DNA from: Syngnathus acus
Lineage: Eukaryota; Chordata; Actinopteri; Syngnathiformes; Syngnathidae
Assembly: GCF_901709675.1 (NCBI RefSeq)
Contig: NC_051102.1
Location: forward strand, 1,394,912-1,458,911
Length of the DNA: 64,000 nucleotides
Direction: 5' to 3'
Shown here: piece by piece, positions 37,166 through 51,200 of the stretch
Position numbering within the stretch: position 1 is the stretch's first letter
Layout of the letters: each line of letters starts with the position of its first letter
Translations under genes and position numbers: made by a program
The notes under the pieces: model-generated
What the model was told of the DNA's origin: nothing
The model's database searches: none
What the model saw: the letters and a program-made list of their open reading frames with translations, nothing else

Positions 37166-39052
37166 CCCACCTGAAGACGGCAAATAAATGAATAAATTAA
37201 GAAATAACCCCCACATGTCCAGTCAACTAGATTCACGTTTCACGCCTCGTTTTGGGCCTCGTCAAAATTCCGCATCGGAGGATCAATTATGTCGCCCTCT
37301 AGCGGATGAAAAGTAAAAGGATGCCGAGAAGTCGTTCGTGCAGATGGAGTTCCAACTCTGTTCACTGCCTGGCCGGGAAAGTGACGCGTTTTTAACTCAA
37401 TCTTAAAAAAATAAATAAAAAAAAGAGCAAACGTATATGAAGCGATTTTAGCAACAAAATTAAAGAATTAAAGACTTTGTGAGATTCAATTACCTTGCAC
37501 ATCAACTTTTGTTCTGACACAAGTAACTCATCTTTAAACACATAAAAGCAAAAATGAGCCAGATGAAGAAAGGAACAGATGAGTGGAAATAGAAATACAC
37601 GTTACTGTGGAAGAAAAAAAAAAAAAAACAGCACCACTTACCTCAAATATTTCCAACTTCAAAACGTTGTGCACCCCTGGTCCAGTGTGGATTATTTCCT
37701 CATTTCATAAATGGGGGTACACAGACAAAAAAATGGGGGAAGAAACGAGAAATAAAGTCCTGGACACCCGTTTACTCTCCGCAGAAGAGCCTCCGTTCGC
37801 TCTCCTGTCCCGGTCCAGCCCCAGTCGAAAGCACTGATCCCTCCTCCCGTATGCGCACAAAGGTTCGCAACCATCCGCTAGGGAGCGCCGTGGCTCTGCA
37901 AGAACCACTGTGTGCGCGCGTGCGTGCACGACAGGCCCATTGTAACAGTGGCCACTGTGGAAAGGAATTGTGCCAAACCTTCAGATGAGTGTTAACCCTT
38001 CAACACACAACAGTGGCAGGACGTACCAAAGTACGTTTCTGTATTTTCAAGTGTTTGCATTCTCCTACTCCTGTCTCTGTCAAAATAGGCATGTTCCTGT
38101 TTACAACTTCTTTAGATGTTGACACAAAGCAAAACTGTATCTTTACTTCTACTTAAAGTGGGAGTGCTTTTGGCACCACTGACGCAAACACACATGAATG
38201 CATTTGGGCCTCAAAAATGATGATGACTCCACAGGTATTTTGTGATGTTCACAAGACATGTAGTAAAAAGTCTAGAGCCCCCCCACCCCAAGTCACCTTA
38301 TTGAAAATATTTCCAGGCGGTTCATCACAGTACATGTGGTGAGAAAGTGAATAAAACCAAACAGGATGAAACGCAGACTAAAAAGCGCCCTTGCTTGTGT
38401 CTGTTTGCAATTATTTGGTGTAGTTAGAGAGGTTTATACGCGGCTTAAACACTGACAGACTGTCCTTGACCCTTTTTACCGTCTTGACGTGTGTAGGTGC
38501 GCGTTCATGTGCTGGTTTGTATGTGTTTGAAGACATGCTGGGAGTTCTCCTCTTGAGTGGATTAACACACTTCAGCACCTCACTTGGTCTGATTTCATCT
38601 TCACTTGATGGTTGCCGTGGCAGCTGCAGCAGCCACATGTTCTATCATGTCAATTTGTCCAGTTGAATTTGGAAAGGGGCTTGCGGTGGCTTGTAGCCAC
38701 TAATGTGTTCTCCAGCAACAACGCAGGGGTCAAAGGCTCTTCAATGCTGGTCCACAACTGTTACACGAATGAAGGCTGTGGAACTACAAAGGTCGAACAC
38801 AACATTGGCTTGCTAATTTGAGCGCTCTTCATATGATGTTTTGCAGACGCAATTTGTTTTTCGGGAATAAAAAATAGCCAAAGGAAACGCTAAATGCACG
38901 AAGCCAATGGCCATGAACTGAGGTTTCAAGGAAGTCGTTCTAAATTGCCCGTTGGGGCATTTGACTGTACATGTTCGAAGTCATTTTCAATCCAGTTTAT
39001 CTTATATAAACCTTTTTGTTTTAACCAGTTAGAATATTACAATTATTCCAAA
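37166..39052. other. col6a2: Intergenic, upstream of col6a2
   Basis: No open exon recognised. A CpG-containing stretch at about 37790-37930 could hold the col6a2 promoter or a noncoding first exon, but I cannot place a start site. Confidence 0.35.
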
Positions 39053-39054
39053 TA

Positions 39055-41418
39055 CCGTATTTTCCGGACTATAAGGCGCACCTAAAAACCTAAAATTTTC
39101 TCAAACGCCGACAGTGCGCCTTATAGTCCAGTGTGCCTTATATATGGATCAATTGATGAATTTGTTGATCCATACTGGTTGTACACAGTGCTCTGCCAAA
39201 ATGTTTCAGTACGTTTTAGTACGACTAGTAAATTACAAGGTCGCATCGCTTCCCAACATTACGGCAACTGTAGTCAGGGGGCGTCACCGAATAGCTGTTG
39301 TACCCGCGAGGCTATTTCATTTCAAAATAGGCTGCTCCGTTAATGTTTCGAGTAAATTTACGGATTGATATGGAAGGGAAACATAGGTAAGCAGTACCAA
39401 TGTGTTAGATCGAACTTTAGTCAGTTCCGATCATTTTATAGGAGATCGTTTGAGAAACGCGATTGTTTACACTTTGCTGAGGCTCATGGGAGATTGCGAG
39501 CTGAGGCTCATGGGACTTTGCGGATGGCTAATGCTATAACGATAGCTGCTATACGTACCAGGCTATTTCATGTCAAAATAGGCTGCTCTGTTAATGTTTC
39601 GAGTAAATCTACGGATCGATATGGAAGGGAAACATAGGTAAGTAGTACCAATGCGTTAGATCGAACTTTAGTCAGTTCCGATCATTTTATAGGAGATCGT
39701 TTGAGAAACGCGATTGTTTACACTTTGCTGAGGCTCATGGGAGATTGCGAGCTGAGGCTCGTGGGACTTTGCGGTTGGCTAATGCTATAACGATAGCTGC
39801 TATACGTACCAGGCTATTTCATGTGAAAATAGGCTGCTCTGTTAATGTTTCGAGTAAATCTACGGATCGATATGGAAGGGAAACATAGGTAAGTAGTACC
39901 AATGCGTTAGATCGAACTTTAGTCAGTTCCGATCATTTCATAGGAGATCGTTTGAGAAACGCGATTGTTTACACTTTGCTGAGGCTCATGGGAGATTGCG
40001 AGCTGAGGCTCGTGGGACTTTGCGGATGGCTAATGCTATAACGATAGCTGCTATACGTACCAGGCTATTTCATGTGAAAATAGGCTGCTCTGTTAATGTT
40101 TCGAGTAAATCTACGGATCGATATGGAAGGGAAACATAGGTAAGTAGTACCAATGCGTTAGATCGAACTTTAGTCAGTTCCGATCATTTTATAGGAGATC
40201 GTTTGAGAAACGCGATTGTTTACACTTTGCTGAGGCTCATGGGAGATTGCGAGCTGAGGCTCGTGGGACTTTGCGGTTGGCTAATGCTATAACGATAGCT
40301 GCTATACGTACCAGGCTATTTCATGTGAAAATAGGCTGCTCTGTTAATGTTTCGAGTAAATCTACGGATCGATATGGAAGGGAAACATAGGTAAGTAGTA
40401 CCAATGCGTTAGATCGAACTTTAGTCAGTTCCGATCATTTCATAGGAGATCGTTTGAGAAACGCGATTGTTTACACTTTGCTGAGGCTCATGGGAGATTG
40501 CGAGCTGAGGCTCGTGGGACTTTGCGGATGGCTAATGCTATAACGATAGCTGCTATACGTACCAGGCTATTTCATGTGAAAATAGGCTGCTCTGTTAATG
40601 TTTCGAGTAAATCTACGGATCGATACGGAAGGGAAACATAGCTAAGTAGTACCAATGCGTTAGATCGAACTTTAGTCAGTTCCGATCATTTTATAGGAGA
40701 TCGTTTGAGAAACGCGATTGTTTACACTTTGCTGAGGCTCATGGGAGATTGCGAGCTGAGGCTCGTGGGACTTTGCGGATGGCTAATGCTATAACGATAG
40801 CTGCTATACGTACCAGGCTATTTCATGTGAAAATAGGCTGCTCTGTTAATGTTTCGAGTAAATCTACGGATCGATATGGAAGGGAAACATAGGTAAGTAG
40901 TACCAATGCGTTAGATCGAACTTTAGTCAGTTCCGATCATTTCATAGGAGATCGTTTGAGAAACGCGATTGTTTACACTTTGCTGAGGCTCATGGGAGAT
41001 TGCGAGCTGAGGCTCGTGGGACTTTGCGGATGGCTAATGCTATAACGATAGCTGCTATACGTACCAGGCTATTTCATGTGAAAATAGGCTGCTCTGTTAA
41101 TGTTTCGAGTAAATCTACGGATCGATATGGAAGGGAAACATAGGTAAGTAGTACCAATGCGTTAGATCGAACTTTAGTCAGTTCCGATCATTTTATAGGA
41201 GATCGTTTGAGAAACGCGATCGTTTAAAGAGGGCTCGTTGGTTATTGGCTAGTGGATGCATACCGCAACCCTAGTCAACCTCAGTTTGTTGCAGTATAGC
41301 TTCTATTTTATGCGCCTTATAATCCGGTGCGCCTTATATATGGACAAAGTTTTAAAATGGGCCGTTCATTGAAGGTGCGCCTTATAATCCGGTGCGCCTT
41401 TTAGTGCGGAAAATACGG
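39055..41418. mobile_element. TA-flanked inverted-repeat element (copy 2) with expanded satellite core
   Basis: Begins CCGTATTTTCCGGACTATAA, ends GTGCGGAAAATACGG, flanked by TA (39053-39054, 41419-41420). It has the same architecture as 14144-14999 but opposite orientation, with shared left and right arms (for example GGATGCATACCGCAACCCTA near 41249). It is 2364 bp instead of 856 because the internal 251-bp unit is repeated about 7.6 times instead of 1.6. Confidence 0.9.
39309..41226. repeat. 251-bp tandem array, about 7.6 units, with alternating variants
   Basis: The marker ACATAGG starts at 39381, 39632, 39883, 40134, 40385, 40636, 40887 and 41138, a constant 251-bp spacing. Unit variants alternate: CATTTTATAGG and CATTTCATAGG in turn from the second unit on. 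Each unit holds an internal pair of GAGGCTC(A/G)TGGGA motifs. 251 is not a multiple of three, so it does not encode a repeat protein. Confidence 0.97.
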
Positions 41419-41420
41419 TA

Positions 41421-43900
41421 ATATCTCTGCGAGGTGAAAAACTTTGCACATAACATGGGCTCCAATTTTGCAAGCAGAAGCAGTTTCCTTGCCTTGTTCA
41501 GTCTCCTAGCTCCGCCCCTTGTCGTTACGGTACCGTAATCTTTACACACCATTGGCCCAGCAATAAAAAATGGGGTAGGGTGTGTCTAGTGACACATTTC
41601 CTTGAGACTGGATTGTCACCTCAAAACGAACTAAGTCTAAAGAGGCTTAAAACTATTTTGACATGTGGCGTAATGCTGGATTATTGGGCTATTTTCACAA
41701 GGTGGGGTGAGAACTTTCCGGGAGTTCACATTTCTTCAGAAGTCTCCAAAAACATGATGAAAAGTCCCCAGATTTGTTGCTCATCACCCAAAAAAAAAGA
41801 GGCTCAAGAGGTTGGAAAAGTCACAAAATATAGCAACAGTGTCACTAAATTGCAGTCGCTTACTTTGATGGATGCCTGAACTTCGCTTTTGGTCATCATT
41901 TAGGTACATACTATAATTGGATTCAGTTTTATAATTTGAAAAAAAAATGTTTCCTATAAAATTGACCTTTTGAATTGGATTAAAACATCCCATCCATTCG
42001 TCCATCCGTCCGTCCGTCCATCCATCCATCCATTCATCCTCTGAAGTACAAATATAGTTCAAGGCCATGTTGCAGTACTACATCCTGCAATGCTTTATCT
42101 CCAACGTGGTCAGCATGGATTCCAAGCAGTGGAGTGAAACATGGACCAAGATCTGGACTTGTCACTGGTGGTGATTTATGGTACAATTGTAAATGGGGCT
42201 TTGAACGGACAATGAGTCAATGCCAGCTGAACTCTACGAATGGCTCTCAAATTTAGAATGTGACTCTTGTAAATTTGTAAATGTCAACGACAGGAAGGCT
42301 CAATGGATTATGAGTCCCTATCTAATTGGAGGCAAAGTCTTTGGCAGCATTTTACCGAGGAAACGGAGGAGGAGAGTGCATGAAGAAGAAAAAAAAGAGG
42401 AGGCGGAGGAGTCCAGCTGCTCACCAGTGAATCTCATCTCTGTCTTAGCCATGGAAAAGTTTTCCCTTAAAAAGAGAAGAGGAGTGGAGCAATGTGCATG
42501 GGATGGCGGAATAAAGTGTTGGAGGGGGTGTTCTGGTCCCTCTTAAAACTGTGACTCATAAAGCAGGAATGACCCTCTCCCCCAAATAAGAGTAAAGCAG
42601 ACTCTCTCTTAGTTCTCACAAATGCTCTCTCAGTTTTTTTTTTTTTTTTCCTTTCCTCAATTTCTTTCACATGGACCAAGATGACTTTTCAGCCCGGGGG
42701 GAATTTTGCATAATTGTTCCCAGAATCATAAACAGTTCCAGTATCACTTTGCTTTTTCCAAAGAACTACGAATTCACTTCATACTGTATGCGAAACGTGA
42801 CAATCAAACATGTATGTGCACCAGAATGCAGACATTGACAATGAAATAGAACATGTATGTTCTCTGCACTGACTTGAGATGTTTTGCAGCGCAGCTCCTG
42901 GGTGCTCACGTTTCGTCCAAGCAGACACTAAATTATCATAATCTAACATGTTTCTCTTCGGAATCCCTGATGTCACTTTCTCCAGATGTGGTTTGCGTTG
43001 AGGCAAAGCACTTGGGAGTCGTTACCTCGTCGCTCCTCTTCGCTCAACTTGTGTCACTCGCATTGGACGCTTGCACTGAGGTCTGAGAGGAATCCGAAAG
43101 GCAGCTTTGGAAAACAGGGGGAAGGAGGAAGTGCAGTCTCAGAAAATACTGTTGTGGGCCAAGACAAATTTCAAAGGAACAGTCCTGCTTAAACAAATAT
43201 TGAGACACAAATGCGCTGAAACATGCTGAATCACCTGATTATACGCTGAGGATCTTTGCCATATCAAAAACTAAAACCAGACTCATTAAACTTGCACACC
43301 CAAGCGCAGCGGTGATCAAAACAGTGGCTCCAAATCAAGTCTCGAACGTAACTCACAGGGAGACGCTTCTACTGGAATTGTTCAGTAGGCCAAGAGTGAA
43401 CATTTAATATGAAACATGTGTCAGACTTTTACATCTACGCATCAATACAAACTTTTTATTTTGTGTATCCATGGAGTTGAAATTGATCGGCTTCAATTGT
43501 GAATTTATGATGTATTATATAAAGTCATTTAGTCACTAGCTAGTGACTAGCATTTTCCTACATTGCAAAAAAAACCCATTTCTGGTTTAAACAGTCATCA
43601 CACTTTTTGTCTTTGTGGTGCTATTTCGTCACGACACAAATATAAAAACCAAACCACACTTTGCGGTCTTAATCCTTAACACACAAGCTTTGCTGATATC
43701 TTGAGTGATGCAACATAAAATGACGACTTGAACTTTGATTTTGAATTTGTTTGACTCCCTTGTAGAACATTTTCTTGTCTAAAAGATGATTTTCGGGGGT
43801 TTTGACTTTGGAGGTTTATCTCTCGAAATTCCCCTCCATCTAAAGGAATTGGAACGTTTTCCAAAAACGGATATGAGCGTGAATAAATAACATTGAGCAG
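41421..43900. other. Intergenic between col6a1 and col6a2
   Basis: Holds a short CCAT/CCGT microsatellite at about 41993-42037. No gene or RNA recognised. Confidence 0.5.
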
Positions 43901-43921
43901 GCCCATGTTTGTGTAGCAACC

Positions 43922-43927
43922 TTTATT
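43922..43927 (-). terminator. col6a1: Candidate poly(A) signal of col6a1
   Basis: AATAAA on the minus strand 1.3 kb past the col6a1 stop. It would give a 3'UTR of about 1.3 kb covering 43900-45225, where I see no other gene. Confidence 0.4.
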
Positions 43928-45225
43928 TTAGAAGCACTTTTGACATTCCTGATGTTGTTTATCCGCAGTGAATAGTCTTCTTGACATAGGTAACGGCTGA
44001 TACACAGACTAATAGCACCACAACTGTACAGTGACTCTGTGCCACCCGTTGGCAATAACATAAAAAGTGACCAAGTCACACTTCTCGGTGGGTGGCCTTT
44101 TTTTTGGGGGGGGGTAGGTTCTTTTCCAGCCTTCAAGCATGACAGATGTTTTCCTAACTCACTCATGAAATACGAAGGTGTGTTTATGTATGTGTGTGTT
44201 TGACAGAGTCCTCTCAAACTGTACAAAAATTATACAGCAGGTTTGTGTCGTTCTGTCATTTGAACCGGTGGGCCGGGCAGAATTGTTTATGGAACAATTA
44301 GCCGAGGTTAGGAGTAGAAAGAAAGCACCTCGACACATACATTTACATTTCGGACACGTTAAGGCATACATGTATACATACTCGTTTAGGAATGATGGCA
44401 CATGTGGCGCCCAGCTGCTCTCATTAGTCGCAGGTGAAGGGCTGATGGGTTTTTTTTCTTCCCGCATGATGTCACATCCTGTTTTCCGCTTTAGTTAATC
44501 CAATGCAGATTTCAAGTTAACCAGTCAGCTCGGGAATAGGTTTCAATTTGTGCTCTTACAGCATGCCATTTTCAGTATTGAATTAATAGAAATAAGGAAT
44601 CATGAGATTTTTAGAAATTTAATTGTTTTCAATTGACATCTGTGGCTGGTTCTCGTACGGTACCAGTCAAAACTTTGGACACATTTTCTCAGATTTAGTC
44701 AACAACACATATTCTCAAAGCATGAAGGTGAGCCGAAACTTGTGACTGTTGTAAAGTGGAAGAATTTTTTGGTGGCAAAGGCATAAGCTGTGGTCCTTGA
44801 GTGACAAGCAGGAGTAACCTAAAATATATTTTGATTGACTTTGATCCAGAAAGGCAGACAAAATGTCAGCAAGTTTTGATGCATGTTTAACTCGTTTACT
44901 GCCAGCCCAGTTCAAATCGATCTGTGGCTTCGATAGCCGTCAATGGCAGTGAATGAGTTAAATTAGTTCCAATGGCCCAAAACCAAAGTGATTCGGATTA
45001 AGGCCTGACAGGCAACAATTGTTTCAAATCCAAATTGAAGTCATCATTCCTGTTAATGATCCAACCTCATGCAGCCCTATGGTGGTCTACATTTGGGAGT
45101 CCACTGGAAAACAATCATAGTTGCTTGGTGACATTCTTTACAAAAAAAAACAGTGTATGGTAAATGAGACTGACTATTCATAATGGGACTAAAAATGGAT
45201 GAGCGCTGGTCCTGTTCTTCTGGGC

Positions 45226-48200
45226 TCAAGGCAAAGACACTCTTCGGGAGACGGTTTGGTAGAAGACTCCGCGAAGCAGGGAGGGGTAGTCTGCCACGCG
45301 GAAGAGGTGGCGCTGAGCGTAGTTGATGTCATCACGCTGTCCCCTGCTCACCAGCGTGCGCAGGTTGGCCTCGTTGACTTGGCTGCCCACCGCAATGACA
45401 AAGAGCTCCAGACCGGCGTCGGCCAGCTCGCGAACCCGCTTCTCCAGCACGGCCTGGGTGACGGCCTGAGACCTGCCGTCTGAGAACAGCACCACCTTCT
45501 TCTTGTATCCGCTGCCGTCGCCGCGGCTCGGGAGAGACTTAATGGCAAAGTCCATGGCCTCTAACACGTTGGTGCCGTCGTTTTGGAATGTCATCTCGTT
45601 GATGTGATGGGACAGGAGGGTCATGTTTGTGGTCAGGGCTTGCTCCATGCGGGCGTTGCGGCTGTACTGGCCGACAGCCGCTCTCACATTGACACTCCTC
45701 TCCCTCTTAGCGTTCAGGAAACGCTCAACCAAGCGCTGCACGAAGGTCTTGCTAGTGTCAAAGTTCTTCTGGCCCACACTAGCTGAGCTGTCCATCATCA
45801 GCAGGATGTCGTGACTTTGAGAGAAGGCGACTGCAACGCATGCCAAGTTAGTAGACAACCAAGGAAGCGACAATAAGAGCGCTCCTCACCAATATAGTAT
45901 TATCAATATCATACAAGCATTGCACTATGCAAAAATAAATAATAATAATAATTTTCAAGGTAATTACAAAATTTGTAACATTGTTAAATTGTTATAAAAA
46001 AAAAAACATACTTACTTGGGCACTTGTAGTCTGGGCACTTCTTATCTGCACGTGAAAATGACACATTCTAGGTCAGTTCACAGAACCAAGGAAAATAATA
46101 ACACGTGCTTTTCAATTGAATACCTTGGCAGATTTTGGATGTGAGGTTCTGCAAGAAAGAGTCATCAAGAAGCTCGGCAAAGTTATCCAGGACGAAGGAG
46201 AAGCCAGGTTTGGGATCACTCTCACACACCAGATCTCCAAGCTGTTCCTGGTTGGGCTGACGGCCTGAGTAGTCCTTCACCCCTAAGCCTCCCACCTTGA
46301 GGCCAAAAGATGGATACACTTCATTTTCAGCCACATGAGCTCACTCGCTCACCACGGGTGTACGCCAGTCTGTTTCTCACCCTGATGTTTTTACCACAGA
46401 GGACGTTGAGAGGCATCTTATCCCTGAGAGTATCGGAGCGTCCGTCGGTGAGAACGAGAACCACGCGGTTCTCCTGCCTCATTAGCTTGATGGTGTTTTC
46501 CAGAGCATAATTTAAAGCTTCAGCAGTGTAAGTGGCCTCAGCCAACCAGTTGAGGTCTTTCACAGCCCTGCACACAAATACTACATTGGCCAACGCGACT
46601 CAGTGCCTTGGCAATTGTGTTTGTATGCCAACTCACTGTTTAAACTCAGTGAGGGTGTTGATGTTGGTGCCCAGTTGGACCACTTCTTGGGCTTGTGCGC
46701 CACTGTACTGCACAACGCTCACTCTGGACTCATTACCTGCAAACTGGGGAGAGGGAGACCATGCTTTTTTTCAGTTTGTTTGTTATGCCTACTGTTATGT
46801 TTTCTTCTGCCATCATTTCTGTGTTCCCAACCCTTCCTGACTAATTACGTCCAAACAGGAAGAGTGGAGTCTTTGGAGAGACAAATGAGAGCCAATTCGA
46901 AAACCCCAAGACACAATCTCTGTTTTTTTTCCTTTTTTTTGTTCCCATGGTTTTATCCCTCAACATCTCTGATGAAGTATTTTTTCCCCCACAACAAAAT
47001 AAACGGCTTCATTCAGTATTTAGGTACACAATGAATATGAAGTCAACACCACAGAGAAGGACATTACCTTGACCTGCTGGTCTTTAATCAATCTGTCCAC
47101 AACCGTGATGATAAAGTCCTTGGCAAGAGCAAAGTTTGTAGCACCGATACTCTCTGAGCTGTCCACAATGAAGGCCAAGTCCAGAGCAGCACATTTACAC
47201 TCTGATGACACCAAAAAAGACACACATTAAAACCATCAGGTATTACTCAGCGTTCAAGACAAATTGCTTTGGTTTCAGCAAGTACTTACCACAACAAGCT
47301 GCAGTGGATCCCCCCCAAAAAAAACAGACACACAAAGAAAGTTAAGCAAAGATAATTAGGCAATATATGGGGCTGCCAATAAGTGTATGCACGAGTGTGT
47401 GTAAAAAAAAAAAAAAGTTCCAGTATAACTCACAGCAGAGCTTCATGATGATATCCAGAATTTCACATTCCTGAGGAGAGGAGTGGAGTGCATGTTACTG
47501 TATGGCAACACACTCCTCTAAATAACATTATATAACTTTTTCACAAGGCCATGGCAGCCTTTTCAAGTTACGTCCCAAAAAAAACCCAGCTGTTGACATT
47601 TTACTGAGAGGACTGTTAGGTGAAAGGCTGCAGGATTTGGTGTTCAGGAAATTGGATGTGTGGCTCGAGCCTGAACATAGGGGATGAAATTCAAACTGTC
47701 TCAAAGGGGAATTAAGTCTACGTCGCCTGTGTTTGGCTAATATAAGCGTAGAGAGATCAGATCATTCCTTTCCCCACCCCCTCTTTTGTTCTTTCAAGAC
47801 TTACATCAGTTCCTGGTGGTCCAGGAGGCCCAAGAGGTCCCTAAAAGAAAGAAAATGAGTGAATGATAGAGACAGAAATTTGTCTAATATATGTCAATAA
47901 AAAAGAAAAATCAAATAGTCTATGATTCTTGTCTAACTGAAATCGTGGTTTTTGGAACTGTAACTCCCCCCCCACTCTCAAGTGATGTTTCTTCAGAAAA
48001 CCACCAAGATTCTACTGCAACTGCACTTTGGGGATCTGCTTCCGCAACATGCGAATCCTCCAATCATTCATCACCACGACATTTCATTCCCTCACTTGGC
48101 TGCAGAAACAAAACATCTGTTTTCTCTTAACAGACGATAAGTCGGTTTAAGAGCATTTTTTCCGCCTCCTTTTGTTCAAAGTGCCTTGCTTGCATGTGTG

Positions 48201-51200
48201 CTCACAGGAACTCAGACAGACAGACAGACAGACAAAAGAGAGACAATGGGTCATGAAGACATGATGCAGGGTCTGGGAGAGCCTGGTGTGGAAAGTAACA
48301 GGCTTTGGGAGCCGACGCTTTTATTTGTGGAACATGCATCCAAACATATGCTTATATTTAGACACATTTCTTTTTTTCCTAACCCTCTACATTGTCATGT
48401 TGGGTAAAGGCGGGGTTATTACACTATTTTTCCCATTTAAGATGATTCAAACTAGGTGGTTATTTTCTGTACGTCTTTGCATGCGGTTTTATGTTGTGTT
48501 GAGTGGTGAGAGGAAAGTCGGCAAAGAAAGAAGCGCAATAAACACGACCGAGACCGATTCTAATATTTGTGCTTGCCGTTGGCGTCCACTAGAACAATCC
48601 TAGCAGAATCGCATTTTTTGTCTTGCAGTCAAGTTGGGATACTGAGACAGACCCAAGCCACATGCAAAAATCAAACAGGCCCCCTGACAACAAAGTAGAA
48701 GCAGACTTAAATGTTTCCTGCCTGCCTGGCAATATCGTAGACGTTTCATTTCCTGCCTGAGATTCAACATCATTTTGCAAAAGTCCATTAAATACAATTA
48801 GCACTCGTCAGTACGGCACTGATTACAGTAGAATTAAAACCACAAACAAAATGAATTTTGCGTTTTACCTCGTAATCTGCCAATATACTGGATTTGTTTG
48901 AACATTCATGTCAACTGAATCTAATCTTACTTCAAATTCTAAAGCAGACCAGATGACTATTGGAGGGTCTCTTGTGCAACCATTCAGTGTCTCAACATAC
49001 ACACACAAAAATTCAGACTCTGGCTTACTTACCGATCTTCCTTCAGGTCCTCTGTGACCTTTGGCCCCTTTTGGTCCTGAAGGTCCTGGTTGACTGTTCT
49101 GTAAAAAAGGAGAAACAATCATTTTTACCCTGAATTAATCCTTAGTGGTATCAACATCCAACACACAGAGGCTGTTTTGTGTAGCATTAATGTTAACCAC
49201 TATACACACTAAAGAGTGTTTGGTTGTAAAGGGCTGTGTGGTGATTGCGCTCACTTGTAACATCATATGGCCCATTTTCCCAACAGATGCTATCATATCA
49301 TATCAGAACATTTTCAACAGGTGATGTAACTGTTTTCCCCTAAAGCCTCTAAATCATGGAGGTCAGGTCTTGTTGTCGGGGGCCGATCATCTGCCATAAC
49401 AGTGCAGCTGCAGACAACCATCGTCAGATGATGGCCAAGGATGAGGAAGTGTGGAGACTATGGTACTTAAATCAATTTAAGGAAGTTATGTTCCCACACA
49501 TTCAACTTCAAAAGGGATTTGGGGGAAAGTTGGAAGATTCTGTTTAACTTTATAACTTGCGCCAATTCACAGTGACAGAAATGCAACCATTGGAGTAATA
49601 TATAACAAAAGTACACAGAAACCGCTACGTGCGATTAAAGCCCACATTCATTCTGATTATAAATACTCATTTGCAGCCAGTGACATCAGACAAAAAAAGA
49701 AACGCAGCTTTGGCGAAGGGCAAGTCTGACACAGTGGAGTCACAAATTATCAGCTCTGCTTTCTGTTAAACTGCAAGATAGTATTTGGACAACCAGCACT
49801 GCAGCTAAAGCCACATCGACTGCTCTAACACATTTCCAGGACCAACGGACACATGAAGCAGACAAAGGGGAATGCAAACCATATGACTTTTAAGATGCTT
49901 ACACCCAATGGTAATCTCACGAGGCACACCTGTATAAGCTAATGTCATACAATTGGAAAAAAAAAAAAATGCATGCTTGTACATGGACGTATCTCCCAAG
50001 GAAAATCTTATGCTTATTCATGCTACAGTTTGTGCATATGCATCATAGAAAAATGTTCAATCAAATTCTTCCCCAAAAAAACGATTGAAAATTTTTACTT
50101 CACAAAAAATATATTTGAGTGGATAACAAGTGCGAATTGAAATAACCAAGTCAACTATTTCTTATCTGAAAACATGTCTGACATAATAAGCACAAAGTTT
50201 CATTGCCCATGACTTTAAAGCACTGCTGAACTGTATTTTCTGCTAGCCAGTACAGTCTGAAGCGGCATATGAACGCAGCCAACAAGTAACTGATTCAGAA
50301 TCATATATTTGATCTGAAAAAAAATCCGTTGGCTATGGTGTCTAATGGAATGTAATACATAATACATTATTGAGTGAGGCACAAAGCACTTATTGTAATT
50401 ATAAAAAGATGACAAGAAAAAAATTTGGCTGCACAAAAATTCAGCTTGCTGTCTCCAGCTAACAGCACCTTGACATCTTTTCTCATAACAGTCTTACAGT
50501 TTTAAATTCTGCTCAATTAAATAGATACCTCAAATGTTCAGAAATCCACTTGTATATATTTCATGAGCCAAGTCAAAAAGGCTGCTTCATTCTCCCTTCC
50601 TGTATTTATGCTGAGATAAGATAACCAGGCTCCAGATTGCAGTCAATTATTTGGGGGTATAATTATGTTTACTAAACAACTAAATGACTTACTGCAGAGA
50701 GCAAAGCTTGCATGAACACCAACGTTTTATAAATCCCAAATGCAATAAATGCTTTGCGTTCCAACTGCCAACTTTTTTTTTTTTAAAGAGGAAAACCTCA
50801 TGTTTTGTGTGTTTTTTTAATGTATGTTTGGGAGAGCCATGTAATGAAATCCACAACTGTATATACTATGACCTAATGCAATGTAATGAAAAGCAGATGA
50901 ATTCTGACACTTGGATCTGATCTTGCTTTGCGTCGTCATGACACACAGGACAAATCCCAAGAAAAAGATGAATCCCAAACGTTCCAAGATTCTGTGTGTT
51001 CGACCTGTCTTAAGGACAACACGCCTGAGGAAAATTACGTGGAGAAATGTTTATGTCATAACACACCAAGCTTGCAATTGCCGTAATCTCATGGTAAACA
51101 TAAACAAGTTGACTTGGAGTTTAACGTGTTAAGACTGCCATGTTATATGGAAGTGCAAAGAGTAATGCAGTCGCTTCATCCTCCACACTCATTTCCTGGT

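Noticed and set aside
39114-39637. Conserved 84- and 90-codon frames in the two TA-flanked elements
   Set aside because: They overlap terminal and satellite sequence, the 251-bp unit is not a multiple of three, and nothing resembles a known protein; sequence identity of young repeats explains the shared frames.
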